From assembly GCA_030146915.1 (NCBI GenBank), contig JASLAT010000031.1:1-46248 (forward strand): 46,248 nucleotides of DNA, read 5' to 3'. Under the pieces are notes generated by a model. That model did not search any database. It had not been told where the DNA came from and worked only from the letters and a program-made list of their open reading frames with translations. The stretch's first letter is position 1, and each line of letters begins with the position of its first letter. Of this stretch, positions 32,698 to 40,397 are shown piece after piece. A program made the position numbers and the translations under genes. Origin of the DNA: Tissierellales bacterium (GTDB taxonomy: Bacteria > Bacillota > Clostridia > Tissierellales > Tissierellaceae).

Positions 32698-33207
32698 TCA
32701 ACATTTATGAATACTTAATATCTCATCAGCTATTTCTTCCACAGTCTTTTTATCAACACCTATTTTATTATCACAGGATTTTTCATATAATTCTTTTCTA
32801 TTTTGATACATATTTTTAAGTTTCTTACTTAATTCTTCCTCACCTTCTAATAAAGGCCTCACCTCTTTAGAAGTTTGTAAATTCTTTATAAGGTTATCGA
32901 TGCTTGAATTTAATAAGTAAATCTTGCCTATATTTTTAAGAATTTTTACATTTTCTGTTCTTAAAATAATTCCTCCTCCTGTAGCTACAATAAGATTCTT
33001 TTTATTTTTTATTTTCTTTAAAGTTGCTGTTTCTAAATCTCTAAAATATTTTTCACCCTTGGTCTTAAAAATATCTTCTATTTCAATACCTTCAATTTTT
33101 TTAATCATATCATCTGTGTCAATTAACTTATAACTAGTTCTTTTTTCTAGCTCCTTACCTATAGTTGTCTTGCCTGAACCACTCATACCGATTAAAATTA
33201 TGCTCAT
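32698..33207 (-). CDS. aroK: Shikimate kinase
   Basis: 169 aa. Walker A is LIGMSGSGKTTIGKELEKR, followed by LIDTDDMIKKIEG with the shikimate-binding DD, KGEKYFRDLETATLKKI with the second Arg, VATGGGIILR, and a lid RPLLEGEEEL near residue 118. These are the standard shikimate kinase motifs. It phosphorylates shikimate at O-3 with ATP. The ATG follows the last prepilin-like gene by 1 nt, so aroK is the end of the pilus operon or is read with it; efp follows. Its placement with pilus genes recalls the aroK-pil link seen in other bacteria. Confidence 0.93.
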   Translation of the reverse strand: MSIILIGMSGSGKTTIGKELEKRTSYKLIDTDDMIKKIEGIEIEDIFKTKGEKYFRDLETATLKKIKNKKNLIVATGGGIILRTENVKILKNIGKIYLLNSSIDNLIKNLQTSKEVRPLLEGEEELSKKLKNMYQNRKELYEKSCDNKIGVDKKTVEEIADEILSIHKC

Positions 33208-33208
33208 T

Positions 33209-34174
33209 TTATCCTTCCTTTACTCCGACTATTTCTGCATTAAAAAAACCTGGTAAATAACTTCCATAATATAAGACTTTTTTTTCTCTATAATTAATAG
33301 TTAAATATTTATCATTCTCAATGTTATTACACAAAATCTTGCCTTCTACATATAAATTATCCCTTAAAAATATACTTCCTGTACATATCATTATACCATT
33401 AAAATTAAAATTCGTGTCTATATATATATTTCCATCAACAAAAATAATACCATTTATATTTACACCTTCATCATCTCTTGAATTTATATATAAATTACTA
33501 TTATTATATTCATTTTTAACGAATATATAATTCTCATCATCATTAAAAAAATATTCCTTATCATATAATAACCTATAATGATCTTCTACCCTATCTAAGT
33601 AAACATTTCCCTCATTATTTATTTGATAAATATTAGCAACATTTTCAAAGTTGTTTTGATATATTTCTTTAATAATATTATAAAACCCTTTGTTATCTAG
33701 ACTTATATTTATAGGAATATCTTCTAAAAAGTTCTCATTTAATATAGAAAAATACAACTCATCAAAACTTGTAACTTCATCAAAACTTGTTCTTGCAAAT
33801 ACTCTTATATGTTTTCGACTTTTAGTTGGATCTAACTCATAGTATATAAAATCATCATTACCTTTACAACCTATACCACCACAACCTTTTTTTGAACACT
33901 CTCTATTTAGACATTTAATCATATAGTAATCATACTCTCTATACTTTTTAGATACAGGGTCAACAATTTTTTTTTGAAAATTAATCTTATCATAAATATT
34001 TAAGTATATCTTAGACTCATTATTATACTTAGATATTATTTTTCTTCTTTGATTTTTTAAATCCAATTTATAATTAGTCAATTCTTCCATAGTCGTTATA
34101 GCCTTACTAGTCATGATTAATAAAATTAATAAGATTCCTATACTTACAAATCCTTCTTCTCTTCTACACCTCAT
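33209..34174 (-). CDS. Prepilin-like protein with C-terminal beta-solenoid-like region (GspK/PilX position)
   Basis: 321 aa. A prepilin-type N-terminus (RREEGFVSIGILLILLIM) has the Gly-Phe cleavage site but lacks the Glu at mature position 5, as in GspK-type tip pilins. The Cys motif near residues 85-95 (CLNRECSKKGCGGIGCKG) may bind metal or form disulfides. The C-terminal part (IFVDGNIYIDTNFNFNGIMICTGSIFLRDNLYVEGKILC) has a repetitive strand pattern like polymer-forming or bactofilin-like proteins. ATG 34174 is chosen, with GGGAGAG upstream; GTG 34186 overlaps that site. It is the last pilus gene, ending 1 nt before aroK. Confidence 0.6.
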   Translation of the reverse strand: MRCRREEGFVSIGILLILLIMTSKAITTMEELTNYKLDLKNQRRKIISKYNNESKIYLNIYDKINFQKKIVDPVSKKYREYDYYMIKCLNRECSKKGCGGIGCKGNDDFIYYELDPTKSRKHIRVFARTSFDEVTSFDELYFSILNENFLEDIPINISLDNKGFYNIIKEIYQNNFENVANIYQINNEGNVYLDRVEDHYRLLYDKEYFFNDDENYIFVKNEYNNSNLYINSRDDEGVNINGIIFVDGNIYIDTNFNFNGIMICTGSIFLRDNLYVEGKILCNNIENDKYLTINYREKKVLYYGSYLPGFFNAEIVGVKEG

Positions 34175-34712
34175 AATCTCTCCCACTTAAGTTTATAAAT
34201 TTTTCTTTTATTTCATTACCTTTACTTTTTATTCTCAATATTGTATGACTTTTACACACATCTATTTCTAGACTTTCTAAATTATAAGATAAAATATTAT
34301 TTCCACCATACTTTTTAAAATAATTTGGACTAGGTAATTTATTTCCTTGTATAGATAGTCTTTTTAGTTTGTTATTTTCTATTACATATGTAGTATACCT
34401 AAAATTGTTATTTAATCTCTTAACCATTATATAATTTAAATTCTTTGGAAAGTATAAGTTAAAATCTTTAATCTCTTCTGTTTTAATAATATAGTTGGAT
34501 GCTAACATTTCTTTTTCTAAATAATCTAGTATAAAATCATCTTCTTTTTTTTGTAAAATTTTAATATTAATAGATGCACATTTCTTTATTTCAACATTAA
34601 AAAGTGATAAAACAGTAATGTAGGTAGACCCAACTAAAAATAGTGCCAATATAAAATCAAATAAAATATATCCTTCATTCCTTCGACATAAATACATGTA
34701 TTTTTTCATCAT
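34164..34712 (-). CDS. Minor prepilin-like protein (PilJ/ComGF-type position)
   Basis: 182 aa. The N-terminus RRNEGYILFDFILALFLVG is a prepilin cleavage signature (Gly followed by a hydrophobic helix), with Asp at mature position 5 instead of Glu. The rest is polar with alternating strands (YTTYVIENNKLKRLSIQG, LRIKSKGNEIKEKFI). It is likely a minor pilin at the pilus tip. It overlaps the upstream gene by 38 nt and the downstream gene by 11 nt; no strong ribosome site is visible, suggesting coupled translation. Family assignment is by position and signature only. Confidence 0.55.
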   Translation of the reverse strand: MMKKYMYLCRRNEGYILFDFILALFLVGSTYITVLSLFNVEIKKCASINIKILQKKEDDFILDYLEKEMLASNYIIKTEEIKDFNLYFPKNLNYIMVKRLNNNFRYTTYVIENNKLKRLSIQGNKLPSPNYFKKYGGNNILSYNLESLEIDVCKSHTILRIKSKGNEIKEKFINLSGRDYEV

Positions 34713-35058
34713 CTATTAAAACATCTACCTCCCAATAAGAATCTATTTTTGACTTACAATTTACAATTTTTATTTCACAACCTTTAATAAATATAACTTC
34801 TTCTACGAAAATATCATCACACAATTCTTTATATAACCTTTTTAAATCAATATATTGAGATCCAATCACTTTGGTTGAAGATATGTTTTCTAACATATAT
34901 ATTAAGTTATTCAACTCAAAGTTAACCAAACTGCTCTCATTAATATTGGTAAAAAGTTTATAATTAATCTTAGATAGTGGAATATAATATGATAAAAAAA
35001 TTGTATATAATAATAAAATTACAATTAAATAAAAGCTAATAAACCCTAGATTGTTCAT
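34675..35058 (-). CDS. Small membrane protein in pilus operon, prepilin-like
   Basis: 127 aa. It starts MNNLGFISFYLIVILLLYTIF, a short basic-poor N-terminus followed by a hydrophobic helix with Gly-Phe before it, resembling a reduced prepilin signal without the position-5 Glu. The remainder is a small polar domain with two Cys (CEIKIVNC) near residues 90-98. By gene order it would be a minor pilin (PilI/PilV or ComGE slot). It overlaps the preceding gene by 4 nt and the next by 38 nt. Function inferred from context only. Confidence 0.5.
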   Translation of the reverse strand: MNNLGFISFYLIVILLLYTIFLSYYIPLSKINYKLFTNINESSLVNFELNNLIYMLENISSTKVIGSQYIDLKRLYKELCDDIFVEEVIFIKGCEIKIVNCKSKIDSYWEVDVLIDDEKIHVFMSKE

Positions 35059-35501
35059 CTAATCACCTCATATGTAATATAAGAAGTCACAGGTCTTACT
35101 ATAACTTTTACTTCAAAATCACCTTCGTAAGATTCTATTAAGATAGTATTACCTTGATCTACTATTCCATTACTTCTAAATAAAAACCTACTGTTTCTTC
35201 TAAAATATAATCTTTTATCAAGGCTTTTACTTATTTTTATAAGCTCACCTTTTTTAATAGTTGTTATAGCATAATTCCCCGTTTTTCTCTCTATTTCTAT
35301 AATATATGGATAGCCAGATATACTTGATAAGTCCCTACACCTTCTGAGATCATAGACAAAACGATCCATAGATCTTACAAACATGAAATTTTTATATGTT
35401 TTTATAGTTGGATATGTAACTTTAAATAGCATTGATAAACAAACAATAACTAGTATTAATTCTAAACTAAGATTTCCTTTATTTTTTTTATAATTATTCA
35501 T
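35055..35501 (-). CDS. GspH/FimT-like minor prepilin
   Basis: 148 aa. The N-terminal KNKGNLSLELILVIVCLSML has prepilin peptidase features: Gly before the cut, mature residue 5 is Glu, then a hydrophobic helix. The C-terminal part (FVRSMDRFVYDLRRCRDLSSISGYPYIIEI, then short beta strands) resembles GspH/FimT/ComGD minor pilins. It overlaps the preceding pilO-like gene by 8 nt and the next by 4 nt. It would be assembled at the base or tip of the pilus after cleavage by a prepilin peptidase, which is not encoded in this window. Confidence 0.65.
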   Translation of the reverse strand: MNNYKKNKGNLSLELILVIVCLSMLFKVTYPTIKTYKNFMFVRSMDRFVYDLRRCRDLSSISGYPYIIEIERKTGNYAITTIKKGELIKISKSLDKRLYFRRNSRFLFRSNGIVDQGNTILIESYEGDFEVKVIVRPVTSYITYEVIR

Positions 35502-35964
35502 AAAACTCTACTACCATTGTCAGTTTTGCCACAGATATAAACGAATCTCTTCTATATATTATTGAATCTACATTAAAATTTTTATACTTTTCTAATATTT
35601 CTTTCAAAAATTCAGCAAAATCTTCTGTGTTATATATTTGCAAATCAATACTAATCTTTACACATTCTTCTTTATCTAATAAAAGGTCTATATTTTCCAG
35701 CTTATAACTATCATTTTTTTCTAAATTAATCTGATTAATAAATTGCCATATATCTATATGTTTAATATTAATATCTTCTAAATCTTCTAACTCTTTTTGT
35801 AATTTATATTTTATATATGAATAATTTTCAACCTTCTCCATTTGATTATATAATTCTTTAGCAAATGTCAGTCTATTATCTTTAATATGAAAATAGAATA
35901 TAAAAATTATTAATATAGTTAGTGGCAATAAATAAAACCTTTTTTTACCAAGAAAATTATTCAT
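35494..35964 (-). CDS. pilO: PilO-like pilus alignment protein
   Basis: 156 aa. A single N-terminal membrane helix (LLPLTILIIFIFYFHI, about residues 11-26) is followed by a coiled coil (RLTFAKELYNQMEKVENYSYIKYKLQKELEDL) and a C-terminal alpha/beta domain (ISIDLQIYNTEDFAEFLKEILEKYKNF). This bitopic layout matches PilO/GspM of the alignment complex. Sequence conservation is weak, and the call depends on its place after pilM and pilN. It overlaps the pilN stop by 8 nt. Confidence 0.6.
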   Translation of the reverse strand: MNNFLGKKRFYLLPLTILIIFIFYFHIKDNRLTFAKELYNQMEKVENYSYIKYKLQKELEDLEDINIKHIDIWQFINQINLEKNDSYKLENIDLLLDKEECVKISIDLQIYNTEDFAEFLKEILEKYKNFNVDSIIYRRDSFISVAKLTMVVEFYE

Positions 35965-36442
35965 AAATTTTCACCCCTAACTTATATTTATACTCTTCCT
36001 CCTCTTCACGTAACATTACAAATCTTATATTTCCTATATTTAATTTTTCCAAGTTTTCTTTATATTTTAGCAAACTAGTTTTATTATCACTAATAACTTC
36101 TAGATCCATATCTAAATTTTCTAATCTTAAAAAACTTATAGTAACATCTGTTCCTCTTAAGCTATTCAGCTTATTATATATGTCTTTTATATTAACAGTT
36201 TTTATATTCTTCAAATATTCTTTTTTATCACCTATTTTCTTTATTTCAGCCTTTAATGCATCAATCTCATCTATTTTAGATTTATTTAAATTACTTTCTA
36301 AACTCTCAGCTTCTATTTTAAGATTATTATATATATATAATTCTCTAAACAATAGTAAACTAACTGTAAAAATTACTATTAGTAATATTAATCTAATTAT
36401 ATTTCTTATTCTATTTACATAAAAAAAATTTATATCATACAT
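35957..36442 (-). CDS. pilN: PilN-like pilus assembly protein
   Basis: 161 aa. The short N-terminus MYDINFFYVNRIRN (normally INLLP in PilN, which binds PilM) precedes one membrane helix (LILLIVIFTVSLLLF), a coiled coil (LKIEAESLESNLNKSKIDEIDALKAEIKKI) and a ferredoxin-like domain with alternating strands (VTISFLRLENLDMDLEVIS). PilN links cytoplasmic PilM to periplasmic-face PilO; in a Gram-positive this occurs at the outer face of the membrane. It overlaps pilM by 8 nt, indicating translational coupling. Call based on topology and order. Confidence 0.65.
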   Translation of the reverse strand: MYDINFFYVNRIRNIIRLILLIVIFTVSLLLFRELYIYNNLKIEAESLESNLNKSKIDEIDALKAEIKKIGDKKEYLKNIKTVNIKDIYNKLNSLRGTDVTISFLRLENLDMDLEVISDNKTSLLKYKENLEKLNIGNIRFVMLREEEEEYKYKLGVKIYE

Positions 36443-37289
36443 AAAATATCTTACCCCTATCTAAACTAGCTGCTAATGCATTTGCATAAGTAGCTAAACT
36501 AAAGTTATTATCAAATTTAATCTTTCCTAACTTTTCGAGTCTGATAGTTTGTATACCAGTAGACATACTTATTTCATTCTTTAAACCCTTAGATCCACTT
36601 AGTCCACCAATTAAAATAATCAAATCTATATTTGAGTAATTCATTATATATATTTTTATAAAATCTACTAAATTTACTGATTCTAAATCTTTAAAATCAT
36701 TGAAACTTTTAACATCAATTAAATACTTTTTTTCGACATATACTAAATCTAAATAATTAGATCCTAAATCTAGTACTAAGTAATTAACTAAATCCAGTCT
36801 ATAGTATTCATTAATAAGGTTAGACCAAGTCATTAGTTTGAATATATTATATCCATTATTTCCTAAAGCATTAGACTTAAAACCTAGGTCATCTATATAC
36901 TTTTTATAATAATCTATAAAATCTTTTTTAATACCAAACTTATTAATTATTAGATTATTATAATTAGTTTGAACAGAATATTGATAATTATAACTTCTAT
37001 CTTCCTCTAAATTATTTTTAATGAAATTTTTTAAATCTTTAGTTTTCATATTGGGTAGCTTTAAATTTCTATATTTAAAAATAAAATTTGAAAGACCAAT
37101 ATTAATCCTTTTTAACCTAATTTTTTCAAATTGCATGTTATTAATAAAATTAAATCTGAACTCATTATCTATTTTTAAAGTAAAAAACTTTTCTACTATT
37201 AATTCATCTCTTCTCTTTTTAACTTGTAATACTTTAACATACTCACTACCTATATCTATACATAAAGATTTATTGATAATATTAATCAC
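36435..37289 (-). CDS. pilM: PilM-like actin-fold pilus assembly ATPase
   Basis: 284 aa. Actin/FtsA-like fold signs are LCIDIGSEYVKVLQVKK at the start (phosphate 1), YLVLDLGSNYLDLVYVEK near residue 170 (phosphate 2) and LIILIGGLSGSKGLKNEIS near 222 (adenosine). The end SLATYANALAASLDRG is typical of PilM. It forms the cytoplasmic ring with PilN. The start is uncertain: AAAGGAG at 37290 directly abuts GTG 37289, while the proper distance (8 nt) falls on an ATT codon at 37278-37280. Both are in frame. It follows the pilin gene closely and overlaps pilN. Confidence 0.75.
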   Translation of the reverse strand: MINIINKSLCIDIGSEYVKVLQVKKRRDELIVEKFFTLKIDNEFRFNFINNMQFEKIRLKRINIGLSNFIFKYRNLKLPNMKTKDLKNFIKNNLEEDRSYNYQYSVQTNYNNLIINKFGIKKDFIDYYKKYIDDLGFKSNALGNNGYNIFKLMTWSNLINEYYRLDLVNYLVLDLGSNYLDLVYVEKKYLIDVKSFNDFKDLESVNLVDFIKIYIMNYSNIDLIILIGGLSGSKGLKNEISMSTGIQTIRLEKLGKIKFDNNFSLATYANALAASLDRGKIFYV

Positions 37290-37297
37290 TCCTTTTA

Positions 37298-37663
37298 TTA
37301 GATATCTTTTTCTAAAAATATTATTTCTTTTCCCTCTATTCTAACTTCTGTTGGTTCTATTTTTATTTCTCCATTAATAAAAGAAATCTTAAATTTTTCA
37401 CCTCCTCTGATGGGTTTTACCTCTTTATTACCACTTAAATACATTTTTAAATCTTTATACTCTATTTCCATATCATTTAATATATTATTATCTATTAAAT
37501 ACATTGTTGCTGCAGTTTCTAACATTCTTATATTACTATTATGTTCTAATACTCTTGCTGATTTTTGATACATATCAATTTTAGGAAGCAATATACTAGC
37601 TAATATACCTAAAATAGCTATTACTAATATAACTTCTATTAATGTAAAACCTTTATTATCCAA
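37298..37663 (-). CDS. Major type IV prepilin
   Basis: 121 aa. Classic prepilin start: DNKGFTLIEVILVIAILGILASILLPK, with Gly-Phe cleavage site and Glu at mature position 5. The C-terminal part is short and lacks Cys, ending RGGEKFKISFINGEIKIEPTEVRIEGKEIIF. It would be the main filament subunit after cleavage and N-methylation. The start is TTG (37661-37663), with AGGAGTGA 6 nt upstream; a longer ORF extends 36 nt into the pilC end. It comes directly after the pilB-pilC pair. ComGC is an alternative name, but the pilM-N-O genes favour a T4P. Confidence 0.85.
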   Translation of the reverse strand: MDNKGFTLIEVILVIAILGILASILLPKIDMYQKSARVLEHNSNIRMLETAATMYLIDNNILNDMEIEYKDLKMYLSGNKEVKPIRGGEKFKISFINGEIKIEPTEVRIEGKEIIFLEKDI

Positions 37664-37673
37664 AAAATCACTC

Positions 37674-38879
37674 CTATAAAATATTATCCAAAAAATCAAA
37701 AATAGGCTTTGTTATTGAAAGTAAGATTATAATTATAAATATAGAAATAAAAAATAAAATACTTGGTTCTAAATAAGATATAAATTTATCTATATTGTTA
37801 TTTATTTTTTTAAAAATATAGCTATGAATTCTATCTATGGCTATGGACAAGTCTCCAGTTTCTTCTCCTATTTTTATAAATGTTTCTATAGTATATCCCA
37901 AATTATACTTTTTAATAGAATTTAAAATCGAAGATCCTCTACTAATACTTAATATTAAATCTTCTAAAAAACACTTCACAGTTTTATCATTTTCAAATAT
38001 TAAACTTAATTCAAGTAAAGCTTCATGAAAGTTAATTCCACTATAAAGTAAAAGTTTTAAATTACTAATTAACTCAATATACTTCAGTCTCATTAACTTT
38101 GAACCTAGTAATGAAAACATAAAATTTCGAATACTATTTTTAAACTTATATAAAGCACAACTTAGTATTATTAATAAAATAAAAAGTTTTAAAAAATATG
38201 TTCTTAAATAATAAGATAATCTAAATAAAATAGAGTTTAATATTGTTATTTTTATACAATTATCTATATACATATCTTCAATAATTGGTAAAAAGAATAT
38301 GAAGAGAAATAATAATAAAAGAAAAGATGCTATAAGTAAAATTGCAGGGTATCTCAACTCTTTCCTTAAACGACTCTTGATAGTTATTTTCCTTTCATAA
38401 TACTTATTTATATCTCTGCAGACTTTATCCAAACTACCTGTTAGTTCTCCTGCTCTTAAATTTGCAAAAATTATATGGGGATATTTATATATATTATTGT
38501 TTACTGCTTTTGAAAATGAAAATCCTTTGGATATGTTAATTTTTAAATCCTTTAAACTTTCTTTTATATAATCCTTATCCGTAGTGTTTATAATTATATC
38601 GATCGATTCAATTAATCCTATAGACGAGTTTAATAGAAAATCTAGATTTGAAAAAATATAAAAAAGATCTACCTCTTTTAGTTGATTATTACGATTAAAT
38701 ATATTGTTCTTTATTTTTATTATGTAATATCCTTTACTAATCATTTCTTCTTTCAATTCTTCATAAGATAAATTACTAACTCCTTTCAGTTTTTCTCCAT
38801 TGTTATTTATCACTAGATATTTAGTCTTATATTTACTATTTATATACTTAAACTTACTTCTAAATAATCTTCGAAACAT
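37674..38879 (-). CDS. pilC: Type IV pilus inner-membrane platform protein PilC
   Basis: 401 aa. Two GspF domains are seen. The first has DLFYIFSNLDFLLNSSIGLIESIDII (about residue 70), the second IELISNLKLLLYSGINFHEALLEL near 270. Four hydrophobic stretches, including LLIASFLLLLFLFIFFLPII and the C-terminal FFISIFIIIILLSITKPIF, fix it in the membrane. It connects the PilB motor to the growing pilus. It overlaps pilB by 40 nt at its start, with no clear ribosome site, so translation is probably coupled. Confidence 0.88.
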   Translation of the reverse strand: MFRRLFRSKFKYINSKYKTKYLVINNNGEKLKGVSNLSYEELKEEMISKGYYIIKIKNNIFNRNNQLKEVDLFYIFSNLDFLLNSSIGLIESIDIIINTTDKDYIKESLKDLKINISKGFSFSKAVNNNIYKYPHIIFANLRAGELTGSLDKVCRDINKYYERKITIKSRLRKELRYPAILLIASFLLLLFLFIFFLPIIEDMYIDNCIKITILNSILFRLSYYLRTYFLKLFILLIILSCALYKFKNSIRNFMFSLLGSKLMRLKYIELISNLKLLLYSGINFHEALLELSLIFENDKTVKCFLEDLILSISRGSSILNSIKKYNLGYTIETFIKIGEETGDLSIAIDRIHSYIFKKINNNIDKFISYLEPSILFFISIFIIIILLSITKPIFDFLDNIL

Positions 38880-40306
38880 ATTACCCCTTTCTCTAATAAT
38901 TCTCTAGCCTTATCTTTTAAAGTAATTAACCCTGTTTCATTTATATAGATTTCTAATTTTTTTAAATCATAAAGTTCAAGCATCATATCTCTCACTTTAC
39001 TATCAAAACTAAAGATTTCAACTAATGGAAATCTACCTACAAACCCATTTCTACATTTAGAACAACCTACTGGTTTATAAATCTTACTATCTGAATCTAA
39101 AAAACCCATTTTAAAATTATCTAAAATGTCTTCTTCTTTACATAAATCACATAATCTTCTGACTAATCTTTGTGAAATAACACCAATTAGCCCAGAAAAT
39201 AATAACTCGCTATCTAAGCCCATGTTCAACAATCTAATTACAGTCGTTAAAGTATCATTAGTATGTATCGTTGATAAAACTAAATGTCCAGTTATAGCAT
39301 ATCTTAAAGCAAGCTTCGCTACTTCATCTTCTCTAATTTCTCCGATCATAATAACATCCGGATCTTGGCGTAAAATACTTTGTAAGGCCATATTAAAAGT
39401 GTAACCTATATCCTTATCAACTTGCGATTGGACTATACCATCTATCCTATATTCAACAGGGTCCTCTATTGTTATTATATTTTTCCTGTCTGATTTTATT
39501 TTATTTAGTATAGTATATATACTAGTAGTTTTACCGCTACCTGATGGACCTGTTAGTAATATTAATCCATATGGTTGTATTATAAGTTTTTTTATCTCTT
39601 CTAATACTCCTTGCTCCATACCTAAAGATGAAAATTCAAAATCTAAGTTATAACTATCCAAAATTCTCAAAACTATTTTTTCACCATATATTGTGGGAAA
39701 AGTTGATGCTCTAAAATCGACCTCTCTATCATCTATTTTTATTTTAAATCTACTTTGTTGTGGTATCCTTTTCTTAGCTATATTTAAGTTTGCTAATACT
39801 TTAACCCTAGTTATTATTGCCTCTTTTTCTTCTTTAGAAATTGAATAAAAATGTTTTAACGATCCATTGATTCTATATATAATTTCTAATACATTGGATG
39901 TTGGGTTTAAATGTATATCAGTCGCTTTATTGTAAATAGCTTGGCTAATTATAGTATTAACTTTCTTTGCAATATTCGATTTTTTTAATTTATCAGATTC
40001 TGAAAAAATATTACTATTCTCTCTGATAAACTCTATTTCATTTAACATTTCTCTTATATCTTCATCTTCAGCAAAATAAAATTTCACCTTGGAAGATAAG
40101 TACATATTGAAAATTGTAATATTCTCTTCCTCATTTTTTCCAATTAATAATAATAATATGCCCTCTATTTCTGCTATAGGTATGATGTTATATTTTTTAT
40201 AAAAAATACTTGGTAACTTTTCATAAGCATCTACCTCTATTTTTAATTGTTCTAGTATTCTCCTTTCTAAAAAAGTAAACTCTTCTAACGCATAAATATG
40301 CTCCAT
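38840..40306 (-). CDS. pilB: Type IV pilus extension ATPase PilB (GspE family)
   Basis: 488 aa. The short N-terminal domain (about 1-110) is followed by the ATPase core. Walker A is LTGPSGSGKTTSIYTIL near residue 253, the Asp box TIEDPVEYRIDGIVQ, Walker B DPDVIMIGEIREDE near 318, and the His box ATGHLV-like AITGHLVLSTIHTN near 342. A zinc tetracysteine lies near 385-415 (CDLC ... CSKC). It drives pilus assembly. A promoter with TTTACA and TATGAT (17 bp) lies upstream. The ATG has AGGAGGGATC. It is the first gene of the pilus operon. No retraction ATPase pilT is seen in the window. Confidence 0.92.
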   Translation of the reverse strand: MEHIYALEEFTFLERRILEQLKIEVDAYEKLPSIFYKKYNIIPIAEIEGILLLLIGKNEEENITIFNMYLSSKVKFYFAEDEDIREMLNEIEFIRENSNIFSESDKLKKSNIAKKVNTIISQAIYNKATDIHLNPTSNVLEIIYRINGSLKHFYSISKEEKEAIITRVKVLANLNIAKKRIPQQSRFKIKIDDREVDFRASTFPTIYGEKIVLRILDSYNLDFEFSSLGMEQGVLEEIKKLIIQPYGLILLTGPSGSGKTTSIYTILNKIKSDRKNIITIEDPVEYRIDGIVQSQVDKDIGYTFNMALQSILRQDPDVIMIGEIREDEVAKLALRYAITGHLVLSTIHTNDTLTTVIRLLNMGLDSELLFSGLIGVISQRLVRRLCDLCKEEDILDNFKMGFLDSDSKIYKPVGCSKCRNGFVGRFPLVEIFSFDSKVRDMMLELYDLKKLEIYINETGLITLKDKARELLEKGVICFEDYLEVSLSI

Positions 40307-40333
40307 ATGATCCCTCCTAAATAATTTGGATTT

Positions 40334-40362
40334 ATCATAACACTTTAAATTTTCTTTGTAAA
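40334..40362 (-). promoter_or_regulatory. Promoter of the pilus operon
   Basis: On the minus strand TTTACA (40357-40362) and TATGAT (40334-40339) have a 17-bp spacer, 28 nt ahead of pilB. It stands after the terminator of the upstream phosphatase-like gene. Confidence 0.6.
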
Positions 40363-40374
40363 TTATTATAAAAA

Positions 40375-40397
40375 AATGCTATGATAATCATAGCATT
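40375..40397 (-). terminator. Terminator of the phosphatase-like membrane gene
   Basis: AATGCTATGA/TCATAGCATT forms a 10-bp stem with a 3-nt loop and a T-run on the minus strand; it overlaps the stop codon of the 40396-42591 gene. Confidence 0.8.
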
